NCBI GenBank assembly: GCA_003551325.1
Contig: PUMK01000320.1
Span: 1-6,970, forward strand
Source: Candidatus Acetothermia bacterium
GTDB taxonomy: Bacteria > Bipolaricaulota > Bipolaricaulia > Bipolaricaulales > Bipolaricaulaceae
Direction of reading: 5' to 3'
Length of the DNA: 6,970 bases
Of this stretch, positions 1 to 6,592 are shown piece after piece; positions within the stretch are counted from its first letter, which is position 1, and every line of letters starts with the position of its first letter. The position numbers and the translations under genes are program-made. The notes under the pieces were generated by a model. It did no database searches and was not told where the DNA came from. It worked only from the letters and a program-made list of their open reading frames with translations.

Positions 1-1
1 C

Positions 2-1201
2 CGATATGCTGGCGTGTTCCCCGCCGGACAGGCCAGCGGAGCCTTCGATCAGGAGATCGACGGAGAGGGGAAGCTCCTGTCACCGGGATTTGTCAACGCC
101 CACACCCATCTCGCCATGACACTCTTCCGCGGCAAAGCCGCCGACATCCCGCTCATGCGCTGGCTGGAAGAGGAAATCTGGCCTGTGGAGAAGAAGCTAA
201 CGCCGGACGACGCGTACTGGTTCTCCTGCCTGGGTCTTGTGGAGATGATCCGCTCGGGCACCGTGGCTTTTGCCGATATGTACTTCTACATGGAGGAAAC
301 TGCGCGCGCGGCGGAACAGGCCGGCCTTCGGGCACTCCTTTCCTGCGGGATCATCGCCCCCGAGAAGGAGAGGATCGCCCCCGAACTTGCGACAGCGGAG
401 ACCTTTGCCCGTGCATGGAACGGAGCCGCTGAAGGACGTATTCGGACGGCACTCTCTCCCCACGCACCCTACACGTGTCTTCCCGAGGTGTGGAAGGAGG
501 CCACGGCACTGGCGCGTGAGTTACGCGTTCCCATTCACACGCACGTCGCCGAGACCCGCGATGAAGTAGACCGCATGCACGAGCAGACGGGCCAGAGTCC
601 GGTGCAGTGGCTGGAAGGTCTTGGCGTGTTCTCGGTTCCCACATTGGCTGCCCACTGCGTGCACGTCAGCGAGAAGGACCGGAACATCCTCGCCGCTCAC
701 CGTGTGGCCGCTGTGCACTGCCCCACTTCCAATGCCAAACTGGCGTGCGGGATCGCCCCGGTGACGGCCATGTTGAGCATGGGGGTCAACGTGGCGCTGG
801 GTACCGACGGCGTGGGTTCGGCGGGTGACCTGGACATGGTTGAGGAGATACGCCTGGCTGCTCTGCTTGGGAAGCTCAAGCAGGATGACCCCGAATCCTT
901 GCCCGCTCAGGAGGTACATCGCATGGCCACCTCACGCGGTGCCGCTGCCCTTGGCTGGGGAGACGAAACGGGTACAATCACGGAAGGAAGGTGGGCCGAC
1001 GGCATCCTGGTGTCCCGAAAAGGGGCGCACATGGTCCCCGGCTACAACCCCCTCATGGACCTCGTCTACTCCGCCGGGAAGGCGGACGTGGATACGGTGT
1101 TCGTTGATGGTCGCTTTCTGATGCTGGAGGGTCGTCTGCTCACCCTGGATGAGGAGCGGATCAAGGCCAAGTGCAAGGCGCTGGCCCGTAGATACCGCTG
1201 A
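2..1201 (+). CDS. mtaD: S-adenosylhomocysteine / methylthioadenosine deaminase-type amidohydrolase, 5' end cut by window
   Basis: This is a metal-dependent cytosolic amidohydrolase of the TIM-barrel superfamily, probably deaminating S-adenosylhomocysteine, 5'-methylthioadenosine or a related adenosine to the inosine form (SAM by-product salvage). The frame is open to the window edge, so the GTG at 14 is probably not the start; about 30 N-terminal residues are likely missing compared with members of 400-430 aa. Counting from the GTG at 14, visible motifs are the metal-binding HTH (H30, H32) after PGFVNA, the family block LFRGKAADIPLMRWLEEEIW, SPHAPYT (H150), HTHVAE (H177 metal ligand, E180 proton shuttle), H214 and GTDG (D265). 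Their spacing follows the structurally studied Thermotoga maritima deaminase. The family assignment is strong. The exact substrate is less sure: 5'-deoxyadenosine, aminodeoxyfutalosine and guanine deaminases and triazine hydrolases are relatives. The stop lies 54 nt before rpsO on the same strand. Confidence 0.85.
   Translation, partial: RYAGVFPAGQASGAFDQEIDGEGKLLSPGFVNAHTHLAMTLFRGKAADIPLMRWLEEEIWPVEKKLTPDDAYWFSCLGLVEMIRSGTVAFADMYFYMEETARAAEQAGLRALLSCGIIAPEKERIAPELATAETFARAWNGAAEGRIRTALSPHAPYTCLPEVWKEATALARELRVPIHTHVAETRDEVDRMHEQTGQSPVQWLEGLGVFSVPTLAAHCVHVSEKDRNILAAHRVAAVHCPTSNAKLACGIAPVTAMLSMGVNVALGTDGVGSAGDLDMVEEIRLAALLGKLKQDDPESLPAQEVHRMATSRGAAALGWGDETGTITEGRWADGILVSRKGAHMVPGYNPLMDLVYSAGKADVDTVFVDGRFLMLEGRLLTLDEERIKAKCKALARRYR
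951..978 (+). promoter_or_regulatory. Possible sigma-70-like promoter inside the deaminase gene
   Basis: A TTGGCT box at 951-956 and a TACAAT box at 973-978 are separated by 16 nt. The -10 box differs from TATAAT at one base; the -35 box matches TTGACA only in its first three bases. It lies about 280 bp before rpsO, in the direction that would transcribe rpsO-pnp. It sits inside coding sequence, so a chance match is quite possible. No better promoter is visible in the 54-nt gap before rpsO. Confidence 0.2.
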
Positions 1202-1204
1202 CAA

Positions 1205-1238
1205 CCCCCTGCCGGGCGTGTGTCCGCTCGCAGGAGGG
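1205..1238 (+). promoter_or_regulatory. Strong hairpin in the rpsO leader, candidate S15 autoregulatory element
   Basis: The RNA can form three stacked helices: 1205-1207 with 1236-1238, 1208-1212 with 1230-1234, and 1214-1218 with 1225-1229. Single-base bulges lie at A1235 and C1213, and the loop is 1219-1224. That gives 13 pairs, mostly G-C, with one G-U (G1215-U1228) directly next to G1216-C1227. S15 is known to recognise a G-U/G-C step in 16S rRNA helix 22, and in several bacteria it represses its own mRNA by binding leader structures that imitate it. Only CGTTTG follows the stem, so an intrinsic terminator is unlikely. The structure is read directly; the S15-binding role is inferred. Confidence 0.4.
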
Positions 1239-1245
1239 CGTTTGT

Positions 1246-1251
1246 AGGAGG
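1246..1251 (+). promoter_or_regulatory. Shine-Dalgarno site of rpsO, with a second copy upstream inside the hairpin
   Basis: A perfect AGGAGG at 1246-1251 lies 4 nt before the ATG at 1256, a slightly short spacing. A second copy, AGGAGGG at 1232-1238, forms the 3' arm of the leader hairpin. The near-duplication spans 9 nt (1230-1238 and 1244-1252, 7 of 9 identical). The downstream copy fixes the ATG at 1256 as the start rather than the in-frame GTG at 1220, which lies in the hairpin loop. Confidence 0.8.
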
Positions 1252-1255
1252 TGTG

Positions 1256-1528
1256 ATGACACTGAGAGGGAAAGAGAAGGAAGAAATCGTACAGCGATTC
1301 GCCCAGCATGCGGGCGATACAGGATCCGTGGAGGTCCAGGTGGCGTTGCTCACGCGCAGGATCGCGCAGCTCACCGAGCACTTCAATGTCCACCGCAAGG
1401 ATTTCCACTCCCGGCGTGGGCTTCATCAGATGGTAGGACGAAGACGCCGGTTGCTTCAGTACATCAAGAAGCAGGATCCCCGTCGCTATGCGAGGCTAAT
1501 CCGCGAACTGGGAATCAGAGGGGTATGA
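1256..1528 (+). CDS. rpsO: 30S ribosomal protein S15
   Basis: S15 is a primary binding protein of the small ribosomal subunit. It binds the 16S rRNA central domain, nucleates platform assembly and contributes to an intersubunit bridge. The 90-residue product matches the usual length of about 89. Family hallmarks are present: [12 protein letters not shown] near residues 21-32, the [15 protein letters not shown] block around 42-56, then [14 protein letters not shown], and a basic C-terminus ending in ELGIRGV. The ATG at 1256 is chosen because an AGGAGG precedes it and the protein then starts where S15 proteins normally start; extending to the GTG at 1220 would add 12 unconserved residues encoded by the leader hairpin. 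pnp follows after only 4 nt, the classical rpsO-pnp pair. Regulation by S15 binding to its own leader is plausible. Confidence 0.97.
   Translation: MTLRGKEKEEIVQRFAQHAGDTGSVEVQVALLTRRIAQLTEHFNVHRKDFHSRRGLHQMVGRRRRLLQYIKKQDPRRYARLIRELGIRGV
1518..1523 (+). promoter_or_regulatory. Ribosome binding site of pnp, inside the end of rpsO
   Basis: GAGGGG at 1518-1523 lies 9 nt before the ATG at 1533, within the last codons of rpsO. A second in-frame ATG at 1548 has only a weak purine stretch before it, so 1533 is preferred. The site will be cleared or occupied by ribosomes finishing rpsO, which suggests coupling. Confidence 0.55.
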
Positions 1529-1532
1529 ACTC

Positions 1533-3890
1533 ATGCAAGCAGCAGAGATGGAACTAGCAGGAAAGAAACTAACATTAGAAAGCGGCCGGCTCGCCAAACA
1601 GGCCGATGCCGCCGTACTCGTCAGCTGGGGGGATACGAAGGTTCTCGTGACTGTGGTCTGCGAACCCAGCGATGGCAGGTTGGACTACTTCCCGTTGCGC
1701 GTCGACTTCGAGGAGAAGTTCTATGCTGGCGGGAAGATCCCCGGGGGCTTCTTCAAGCGCGAGGGCAAACCCTCCGACGAGGCTGTACTTGCGGCACGGC
1801 TCATCGACCGACCGATTCGGCCCTTGTTCCCCAAGGCCTACAAAGACGAAGTCCACATCGTGGCCACCGTGCTCAGCGCCGAGCTCGATGCCCCGCCGGA
1901 GATCGCCGCCATGTTGGGAGCATCAGCCGCCCTGAGCGCCTCCCCGGCGCCCTTTGCCGGACCCACCGCTGCGGTGCACGTGGGGATGGTCGACGGGCAG
2001 ATCGTGGTCAACGCTACCGACGTGCAGCGCGATGAGGGCCCCATGGAAATCATCGTTGCCGGCACGCGGGACACCGTGACCATGGTTGAAGGGTTTATGG
2101 GCGAGATCCCTGAGGAAGAGGTCATCCGTGCTGTGCAGGAGGGCCACAAGGTAATCCGTGAACTCGTCGAGCTCCAGGATCGCTTCGTCGCCTCCCATCA
2201 GGTGGAGAAGCGCAGCGTGCCTGACGAGCCCGAACTTCCCTCGGACGTAGCCGATCGGGTGCGCGCGATCGTCTGGGATCAACTCGATGCCTTGAAGCGC
2301 GCCCCGAACAAGCGCGCCCGTCAGGAGGCCGAAGACGCGCTCCTCACACAGGCGGTGGAGCAGCTCGTCGGACAGGAACTGGACGAGAACGAAGCTGCGG
2401 AGCGGCAGCGCCAGGTCAGCAGCGCGTTCGAAGAGATCCTTCGCACGTACAGCCGCGACTCTATTCTCGAGCGGGGTGAACGCATGGACGGCCGTCGGCC
2501 CGCGCAGCTCCGCCCCATAACGATCGAGACCGGCATCCTGCCCCGCGTACACGGCTCCGCACTTTTCAGCCGGGGGGAAACGCAGTCCCTGGGCACGTGC
2601 ACACTCGGTGCAACCCGACGGGATGCGCAGATCGTCGATCTCATGATGGAGGACGGACTGAAGCGGTTCATGCTCCACTACAACTTCCCGCCGTTCTCCG
2701 TGGGTGAGGCTCGTCGAATGGGTCCTCCCTCACGGCGGTCGATCGGTCACGGACGGCTAGCGGAGAACGCTTTGCGCCCCGTGATGCCCACGGAAGAGGA
2801 TTTCCCGTATATCATCCGTGTCGTGTCCGAGATTCTTGAGTCCAACGGCTCATCGTCCATGGCCTCGGTGTGCTCCGGGTCGCTGTCGCTGATGGACGCC
2901 GGTGTACCGTTGGGCAAGTCCGTCGCCGGCATCGCCATGGGCCTGATCACCGCCGACGACGGTCGCTATGTCGTCCTCACCGACATCACAGGTCAGGAAG
3001 ATCACTTCGGTGACATGGACTTCAAGGTCGCCGGCACCCGTGATGGCGTGACCGCATTCCAGCTTGATGTCAAGATCGGAGGAATCACCGAGGATCTGAT
3101 GCGTACTGCCCTGGCCCAAGCCAAGGAAGCACGTCTGGCGATCTTGGAGCTCATGGACAAGGCCATGCCCGCACCGCGGCCGCACTTGTCTCCGTACGCC
3201 CCGATGCTGGACATGATCAGGGTCAACCCGGACAAGATCGGCATGATCATCGGCCCGGGCGGTAAGATGATCCGCAAACTGCAGGAGGAAACCGGCACCG
3301 ATATCGACATCGAGGACGACGGCCTGGTGAAGATCGTGGGTGAGTCCGCGGAGGATGTGGCGCAAGCCCGCCGGATCATCGAAGAGCTCACTGAGGAGAT
3401 CGAGGTCGGCAAGACGTTCCATGCAAAGGTGGTTCGCACGGTACCGTTCGGAGCCTTTGTTGAACTCAAGCCCGGGATGGACGGGCTCATCCACATCTCG
3501 AACCTGTCCGACGGTTACGTGGAGAAGGTCGAGGATATCGTCAAGGTGGGTGATGAGGTCAACGTAGAGGTCATCGGCACCGACGACTCCGGCAAAGCGC
3601 GTTTGAAACTCATGCGCGAGACCCCTGAACTCAACAAGGGCGACGTGATCTCAGGCACGGTTACCCACACCACCGACTACGGTGTGTTCGTCGAGATCGC
3701 TCCGGGAGTCCGGGGTTTGGTTCACGTGTCCCGGCTTGGGGAGAAGGTGGATCCGCGGAAGCTCGCCAAGAAGGGTGAGCCCATGACCGTGGAGATCGAG
3801 GACATCGAGGAAGTGGGAGGTCAGACGCGGTACAAGCTGCGCCGCCTACCCTCGGGAGATCGCGAACCCCAGGAGCAGGAAGGCGAATGA
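1533..3890 (+). CDS. pnp: Polynucleotide phosphorylase (polyribonucleotide nucleotidyltransferase) with two C-terminal S1 domains
   Basis: PNPase is a cytosolic trimeric 3'-5' phosphorolytic exoribonuclease, releasing nucleoside diphosphates, and a core enzyme of mRNA turnover. Approximate domains: first RNase PH domain 1-215 ([12 protein letters not shown] at 71-82), helical linker 216-310, second RNase PH domain 311-550, KH domain 555-620 with the GPGG loop at 574-577, first S1 domain 626-694, second S1 domain 702-771, then a short acidic tail. The active site looks complete: SNGSSSMAS at 438-446 for phosphate binding, and [10 protein letters not shown] with D490, D496 and K498 matching E. 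coli D486, D492 and K494. At 785 residues it is about 70 longer than the usual 700-720, and the second S1 domain explains the excess. The start codon overlaps nothing, but the stop overlaps the M16 peptidase start by 4 nt. The first 15-20 codons are notably A-rich for this gene. Confidence 0.98.
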   Translation: MQAAEMELAGKKLTLESGRLAKQADAAVLVSWGDTKVLVTVVCEPSDGRLDYFPLRVDFEEKFYAGGKIPGGFFKREGKPSDEAVLAARLIDRPIRPLFPKAYKDEVHIVATVLSAELDAPPEIAAMLGASAALSASPAPFAGPTAAVHVGMVDGQIVVNATDVQRDEGPMEIIVAGTRDTVTMVEGFMGEIPEEEVIRAVQEGHKVIRELVELQDRFVASHQVEKRSVPDEPELPSDVADRVRAIVWDQLDALKRAPNKRARQEAEDALLTQAVEQLVGQELDENEAAERQRQVSSAFEEILRTYSRDSILERGERMDGRRPAQLRPITIETGILPRVHGSALFSRGETQSLGTCTLGATRRDAQIVDLMMEDGLKRFMLHYNFPPFSVGEARRMGPPSRRSIGHGRLAENALRPVMPTEEDFPYIIRVVSEILESNGSSSMASVCSGSLSLMDAGVPLGKSVAGIAMGLITADDGRYVVLTDITGQEDHFGDMDFKVAGTRDGVTAFQLDVKIGGITEDLMRTALAQAKEARLAILELMDKAMPAPRPHLSPYAPMLDMIRVNPDKIGMIIGPGGKMIRKLQEETGTDIDIEDDGLVKIVGESAEDVAQARRIIEELTEEIEVGKTFHAKVVRTVPFGAFVELKPGMDGLIHISNLSDGYVEKVEDIVKVGDEVNVEVIGTDDSGKARLKLMRETPELNKGDVISGTVTHTTDYGVFVEIAPGVRGLVHVSRLGEKVDPRKLAKKGEPMTVEIEDIEEVGGQTRYKLRRLPSGDREPQEQEGE
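3636..3845 (+). other. Extra S1 RNA-binding domain at the PNPase C-terminus
   Basis: Residues 702-771 of PNPase repeat the S1 pattern of residues 626-694. FGAFVEL at 639-645 corresponds to YGVFVEI at 716-722, and GLIHISNLS at 651-659 to GLVHVSRLG at 728-736. Both follow a lysine/valine-glycine turn (VGK, KGD) and end in a basic strand. E. coli PNPase has only one S1 domain followed by a low-complexity tail. The two copies are diverged in sequence, so this is not a recent tandem duplication. Confidence 0.88.
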
Positions 3891-5173
3891 ACGAACTGTA
3901 TCCGGGGTGTGTGGAGGGCTGGCTTCCCAGCGGTCTGCGGGTATTGGCAGTCCCCATGGATCACGTCCACTCGGCGGCCATGGGTGTGTGGATCCGTGTG
4001 GGAAGCCGGCATGACCCCCCCGGACAACAGGGGTTGGCCCACGTCCTTGAACACATGGTGTTTAAGGGCACGCAGCGACGTTCAGCCCTGGAGATCGCCC
4101 AGGTCATCGATACCCTCGGCGGGCACCTCAACGGCGCAACGAACAAGGAGACAACGTTCTACTTCACCTCGGTGCTCGACGAGGGGTTCACCGAAGGCCT
4201 TTCGGTGATCACCGACCTCGTCTCCCAACCGCGGTTGTTGCCGCAAGACCTGGAGAGGGAGCGCACGGTGATCCTCGAGGAGATCCGTGGGGTGGAGGAC
4301 GCCCCCGAGGATGTGGTGTTCGAACTCCTCGCCGCGCGCCTATGGGGTGCCGATCACCCTCTAGGGTGGCCCGTGTCGGGAAGCCGACAGGCCGTCACCG
4401 AACTCACACACCCTGACCTCGTCGCGCACTTCCAGCGAAGCTACGTACCTTCCCGCAGCGTGCTCGTCGCCTGCGGAAGCATCACGCCTGACGAGCTGCT
4501 CGAGGAGGCAGAGCAGATCCCATGGGGCGATGGGCATGACAATGCACAGCTCTCGTCCCCACCCACACCGGCGGCCGGCCTCACGCTCGCCGAGCGGGAC
4601 ATTCAGCAGGTCCACATCGCCATGGGGTTCCCCACGGTTCCGGCAACCGACCCCCGACGCCACACGGTGGAGCTGCTGTCGTCACTCCTCGGAGGTGGCG
4701 TCAGCTCTCGGCTGTTTCAGCGGGTCCGCGAAGAGCGCGGACTTCTGTATACCGTGTTCTCAGGGACGAGCTACTACAGCGATGCCGGGGCCCTTAGCGT
4801 GTACGCAGCGTGTGACAACGAGAACCTCGAACAAGTGCTTGATCTCATCTGGGCCGAACTCACCGACATGGCGCAGGAACCCCCCGACGCCCGCGACCTC
4901 GACCGCGCCAAACGGCGATTGCGGAGCGGTTTCCTGCTTGGACAGGAGGAGCCCGCGGGGCGCATGGCGCGGTTGGGAACAGCAGCCTCTCTGGGGCTGC
5001 CGCTGCTTCCTCCTCAGGAGATTCTGGCACGCTTGGACAGGATCGGCGCGTCCGATGTCCAGGAACTGGCCGCAGCCACATTCCGGCCGGAACGGGCGGT
5101 GTTATCGCTTGTGGGTCGATCCGCCGCGTTCATGGAACGGGCGGCAGGTCGCCTCGTGGAGGTGGACGGATGA
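3887..5173 (+). CDS. M16-family zinc metallopeptidase (processing-protease-like)
   Basis: This is a zinc peptidase of the M16 family, related to mitochondrial processing peptidase beta subunit and to the pnp-linked YmxG/MlpA of Bacillus and PepR of Actinobacteria. The physiological substrates of these bacterial enzymes are poorly defined. The 428 residues fit the usual single-chain length of 400-430. The inverted zinc motif HVLEH is at 52-56 (H52, E55, H56), followed by MVFKGT. The distal zinc ligand is a Glu in ILEEIRG (E131 or E132, most likely E132), at the expected distance. The N-terminal peptidase domain covers about 15-160. The second M16_C half covers about 170-350 and carries the typical REERGLLYTVFS block at 281-292 (R284, Y288). 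No signal peptide is visible, so it is probably cytosolic. Its ATG overlaps the pnp stop (ATGA), with AGGAAGG just upstream, and its stop overlaps coaD the same way. The C7 run at 4014-4021 leaves the frame intact. Confidence 0.93.
   Translation: MNELYPGCVEGWLPSGLRVLAVPMDHVHSAAMGVWIRVGSRHDPPGQQGLAHVLEHMVFKGTQRRSALEIAQVIDTLGGHLNGATNKETTFYFTSVLDEGFTEGLSVITDLVSQPRLLPQDLERERTVILEEIRGVEDAPEDVVFELLAARLWGADHPLGWPVSGSRQAVTELTHPDLVAHFQRSYVPSRSVLVACGSITPDELLEEAEQIPWGDGHDNAQLSSPPTPAAGLTLAERDIQQVHIAMGFPTVPATDPRRHTVELLSSLLGGGVSSRLFQRVREERGLLYTVFSGTSYYSDAGALSVYAACDNENLEQVLDLIWAELTDMAQEPPDARDLDRAKRRLRSGFLLGQEEPAGRMARLGTAASLGLPLLPPQEILARLDRIGASDVQELAAATFRPERAVLSLVGRSAAFMERAAGRLVEVDG
5158..5165 (+). promoter_or_regulatory. 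Ribosome binding site of coaD
   Basis: GGAGGTGG at 5158-5165 lies inside the last codons of the M16 peptidase gene, with 7 nt between GGAGG and the coaD ATG at 5170. It supports independent initiation as well as coupling through the ATGA overlap. Confidence 0.7.
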
Positions 5174-5676
5174 GCAGAGCGCTGTATCCGGGGAGCTTCG
5201 ACCCCATCACCTACGGACATCTCGATATCGTCCAACGGGCCCGAAAGCTGTTCCCTGATCTCACGTTGGCCGTAGTGGAGAACCCCCGCAAGGCACCACT
5301 GTTCTCCACGAAGGAGCGGCGAGACCTCGCGGAGCAGGCCTTGGCCGAGGTTGGACTGCGGGACGTCCCCGTCACCACCTACTCCGGACTCCTGATCGAG
5401 TGCGCGAAGAACATGAACGTGGAAGCCATCGTGAGGGGGATGCGCGCCACCTCGGATTTCGACTACGAGTTCCAGATGGCCTTGACCAACCGTGATCTCG
5501 ATTCCGGTGTCGAGTCGGTGTTTCTGATGACGGCTGGACGCTACTCGTTCCTGTCCTCGTCGATCGTCAAGGAAGTCAAGCAGCACGGAGGGGATGTGTC
5601 GAAGTTCGTACCCCGTTGCGTGGAGCGAGCACTGGAACGAAAGCTCGGATTGGGGAGACCTTGTGAATCCGCATGA
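5170..5676 (+). CDS. coaD: Phosphopantetheine adenylyltransferase
   Basis: CoaD transfers AMP from ATP to 4'-phosphopantetheine, giving dephospho-CoA, the penultimate step of coenzyme A synthesis. It is a cytosolic, usually hexameric nucleotidyltransferase. The 168-residue protein is slightly longer than the usual 160. Diagnostic motifs are all present: YPGSFDPITYGHLDI at 6-20 with the TxGH nucleotide-binding motif at 14-17 (H17), NPRKAPLFS at 38-46 (K41), AIVRGMRATSDFDYEFQMA at 86-104 (R89, R92), and the ATP-binding SSSIVKE at 129-135. The ATG at 5170 overlaps the M16 peptidase stop and has a good ribosome binding site. The 3' end overlaps the GTG start of the ABC ATPase by 14 nt. In many bacteria coaD sits next to rsmD; here it is embedded behind the pnp-peptidase pair. 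Confidence 0.98.
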   Translation: MSRALYPGSFDPITYGHLDIVQRARKLFPDLTLAVVENPRKAPLFSTKERRDLAEQALAEVGLRDVPVTTYSGLLIECAKNMNVEAIVRGMRATSDFDYEFQMALTNRDLDSGVESVFLMTAGRYSFLSSSIVKEVKQHGGDVSKFVPRCVERALERKLGLGRPCESA

Positions 5677-6592
5677 GGATGCCCTTCTCAGCGTCCACGA
5701 GCTCAAGAAGGCCTACGGGTCGGTACAGGCAGTCAAAGGGATCAGCTTCTTCGTCCGCCGGGGCAGCGTGTTCACCCTGCTCGGGCCCAACGGAGCCGGC
5801 AAGACGACGACCCTAGAGATTCTCGAGGGCATCCGGCCAGCCGATGCGGGTGTCATCGAACTCTTCGGCCAGCGTACGCAGCACATCTCTTCCGAACTCA
5901 AACAGCGCATAGGTGTGCTCCTGCAAGACAGCAACTTCGAACCTTACCTCAAGGTTCGCGAGGTCGTCGCGCTGTTCGCGTCGTTCTTCGACCGCTCGCT
6001 ATCGGTGGACGAGATCTTGGAGAAGGTCTCGCTCACCGAGAAGGCCGGAGCACTTGTCCGTACGCTGTCCGGCGGCCAGAAACAGCGCCTGGCAGTGGGC
6101 GTAGCGCTGATCAACGATCCCGAGCTGGTGTTCCTCGATGAGCCCACCACGGGCCTTGATCCTCAGGCCCGGCGCAACCTATGGCGCATCTTCCAGACCC
6201 TCCAAGACGCCGGGAAGACCCTCATCCTCACCACACACTACATGGAGGAGGCCGAGGAACTCTCCAACCACGTGTGCATCATGGATCACGGGGCCATCAT
6301 CGCTGAGGGGAGCCCCGCCGAGCTGGCCGAGGGGCTGGGCCAGGCAACGATCATCGAATTCCGCGCGGAGGACCTTCCCGATGAGGCCGGTGAGGATCTT
6401 GCTCACCGTTTCCCCGACCTGAAGAGGCGCAAACGCTCGATCATCCTCAACACGCGAGACTTCACAGGGGGGATGGAGGAACTCCTACGATGGTCACGTG
6501 AACAGGCGTTTATCCTCCGCAACCTGAACGTCCGACAACCGAACCTGGAGGATGTGTTCCTGTCCCTCACCGGTAGGAGACTCCGCGAATGA
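5663..6592 (+). CDS. ABC transporter ATP-binding protein, DrrA/ABC-2 exporter type
   Basis: This is the cytosolic ATPase subunit of an ABC-2-type exporter; the substrate cannot be told from sequence. In the 309-residue product the complete ATPase machinery is visible: Walker A GPNGAGKT at 41-48, Q-loop Q88, signature LSGGQKQR at 135-142, Walker B LVFLDEP at 155-161 with catalytic E160, D-loop GLDP at 164-167 and H-loop H192. The C-terminal region of about 90 residues ends in LEDVFLSLTGR, the usual ending of DrrA/CcmA-like subunits. The start is set at the GTG at 5663, with GGGGAG at 5652-5657 five nt upstream. The frame stays open further upstream within coaD to 5594, but those residues are unlike the family. 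It overlaps coaD by 14 nt and its partner permease by 4 nt. Confidence 0.95.
   Translation: MNPHEDALLSVHELKKAYGSVQAVKGISFFVRRGSVFTLLGPNGAGKTTTLEILEGIRPADAGVIELFGQRTQHISSELKQRIGVLLQDSNFEPYLKVREVVALFASFFDRSLSVDEILEKVSLTEKAGALVRTLSGGQKQRLAVGVALINDPELVFLDEPTTGLDPQARRNLWRIFQTLQDAGKTLILTTHYMEEAEELSNHVCIMDHGAIIAEGSPAELAEGLGQATIIEFRAEDLPDEAGEDLAHRFPDLKRRKRSIILNTRDFTGGMEELLRWSREQAFILRNLNVRQPNLEDVFLSLTGRRLRE

Noticed and set aside
1205..1243. Hairpin before rpsO as an intrinsic terminator of the deaminase gene
   Set aside because: The stem is strong but only three T follow (1241-1243), and the rpsO ribosome binding site starts a few bases later. A regulatory leader is the better reading, though partial attenuation is not excluded.
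1220..1255. Upstream GTG start of rpsO adding 12 residues
   Set aside because: The GTG falls in the hairpin loop, lacks a spaced ribosome binding site, and the added residues do not belong to S15 proteins.
1923..2678. Long antisense open frame (251 codons) opposite pnp
   Set aside because: It lies wholly opposite a conserved PNPase; such frames are common opposite GC-rich genes. The translation shows no recognisable domain.
4014..4021. Run of seven C in the M16 peptidase gene as a frameshift or slippage site
   Set aside because: The reading frame continues with conserved motifs on both sides (before and after the HVLEH site), so no frameshift is needed.
4530..5258. Same-strand open frame of 242 codons overlapping the M16 peptidase and coaD
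   Set aside because: Out of frame with two well-conserved proteins. Its translation is rich in Arg, Pro, Ser and Trp, typical of a shifted GC-rich frame.
5594..5662. N-terminal extension of the ABC ATPase within coaD
   Set aside because: The extra 23 residues do not resemble ATPase N-termini, while the GTG at 5663 has a well-placed GGGGAG and gives a normal start.
5014..5706. Antisense open frame of 230 codons over coaD
   Set aside because: It is opposite conserved coding sequence on both sides and has no family-like motifs.
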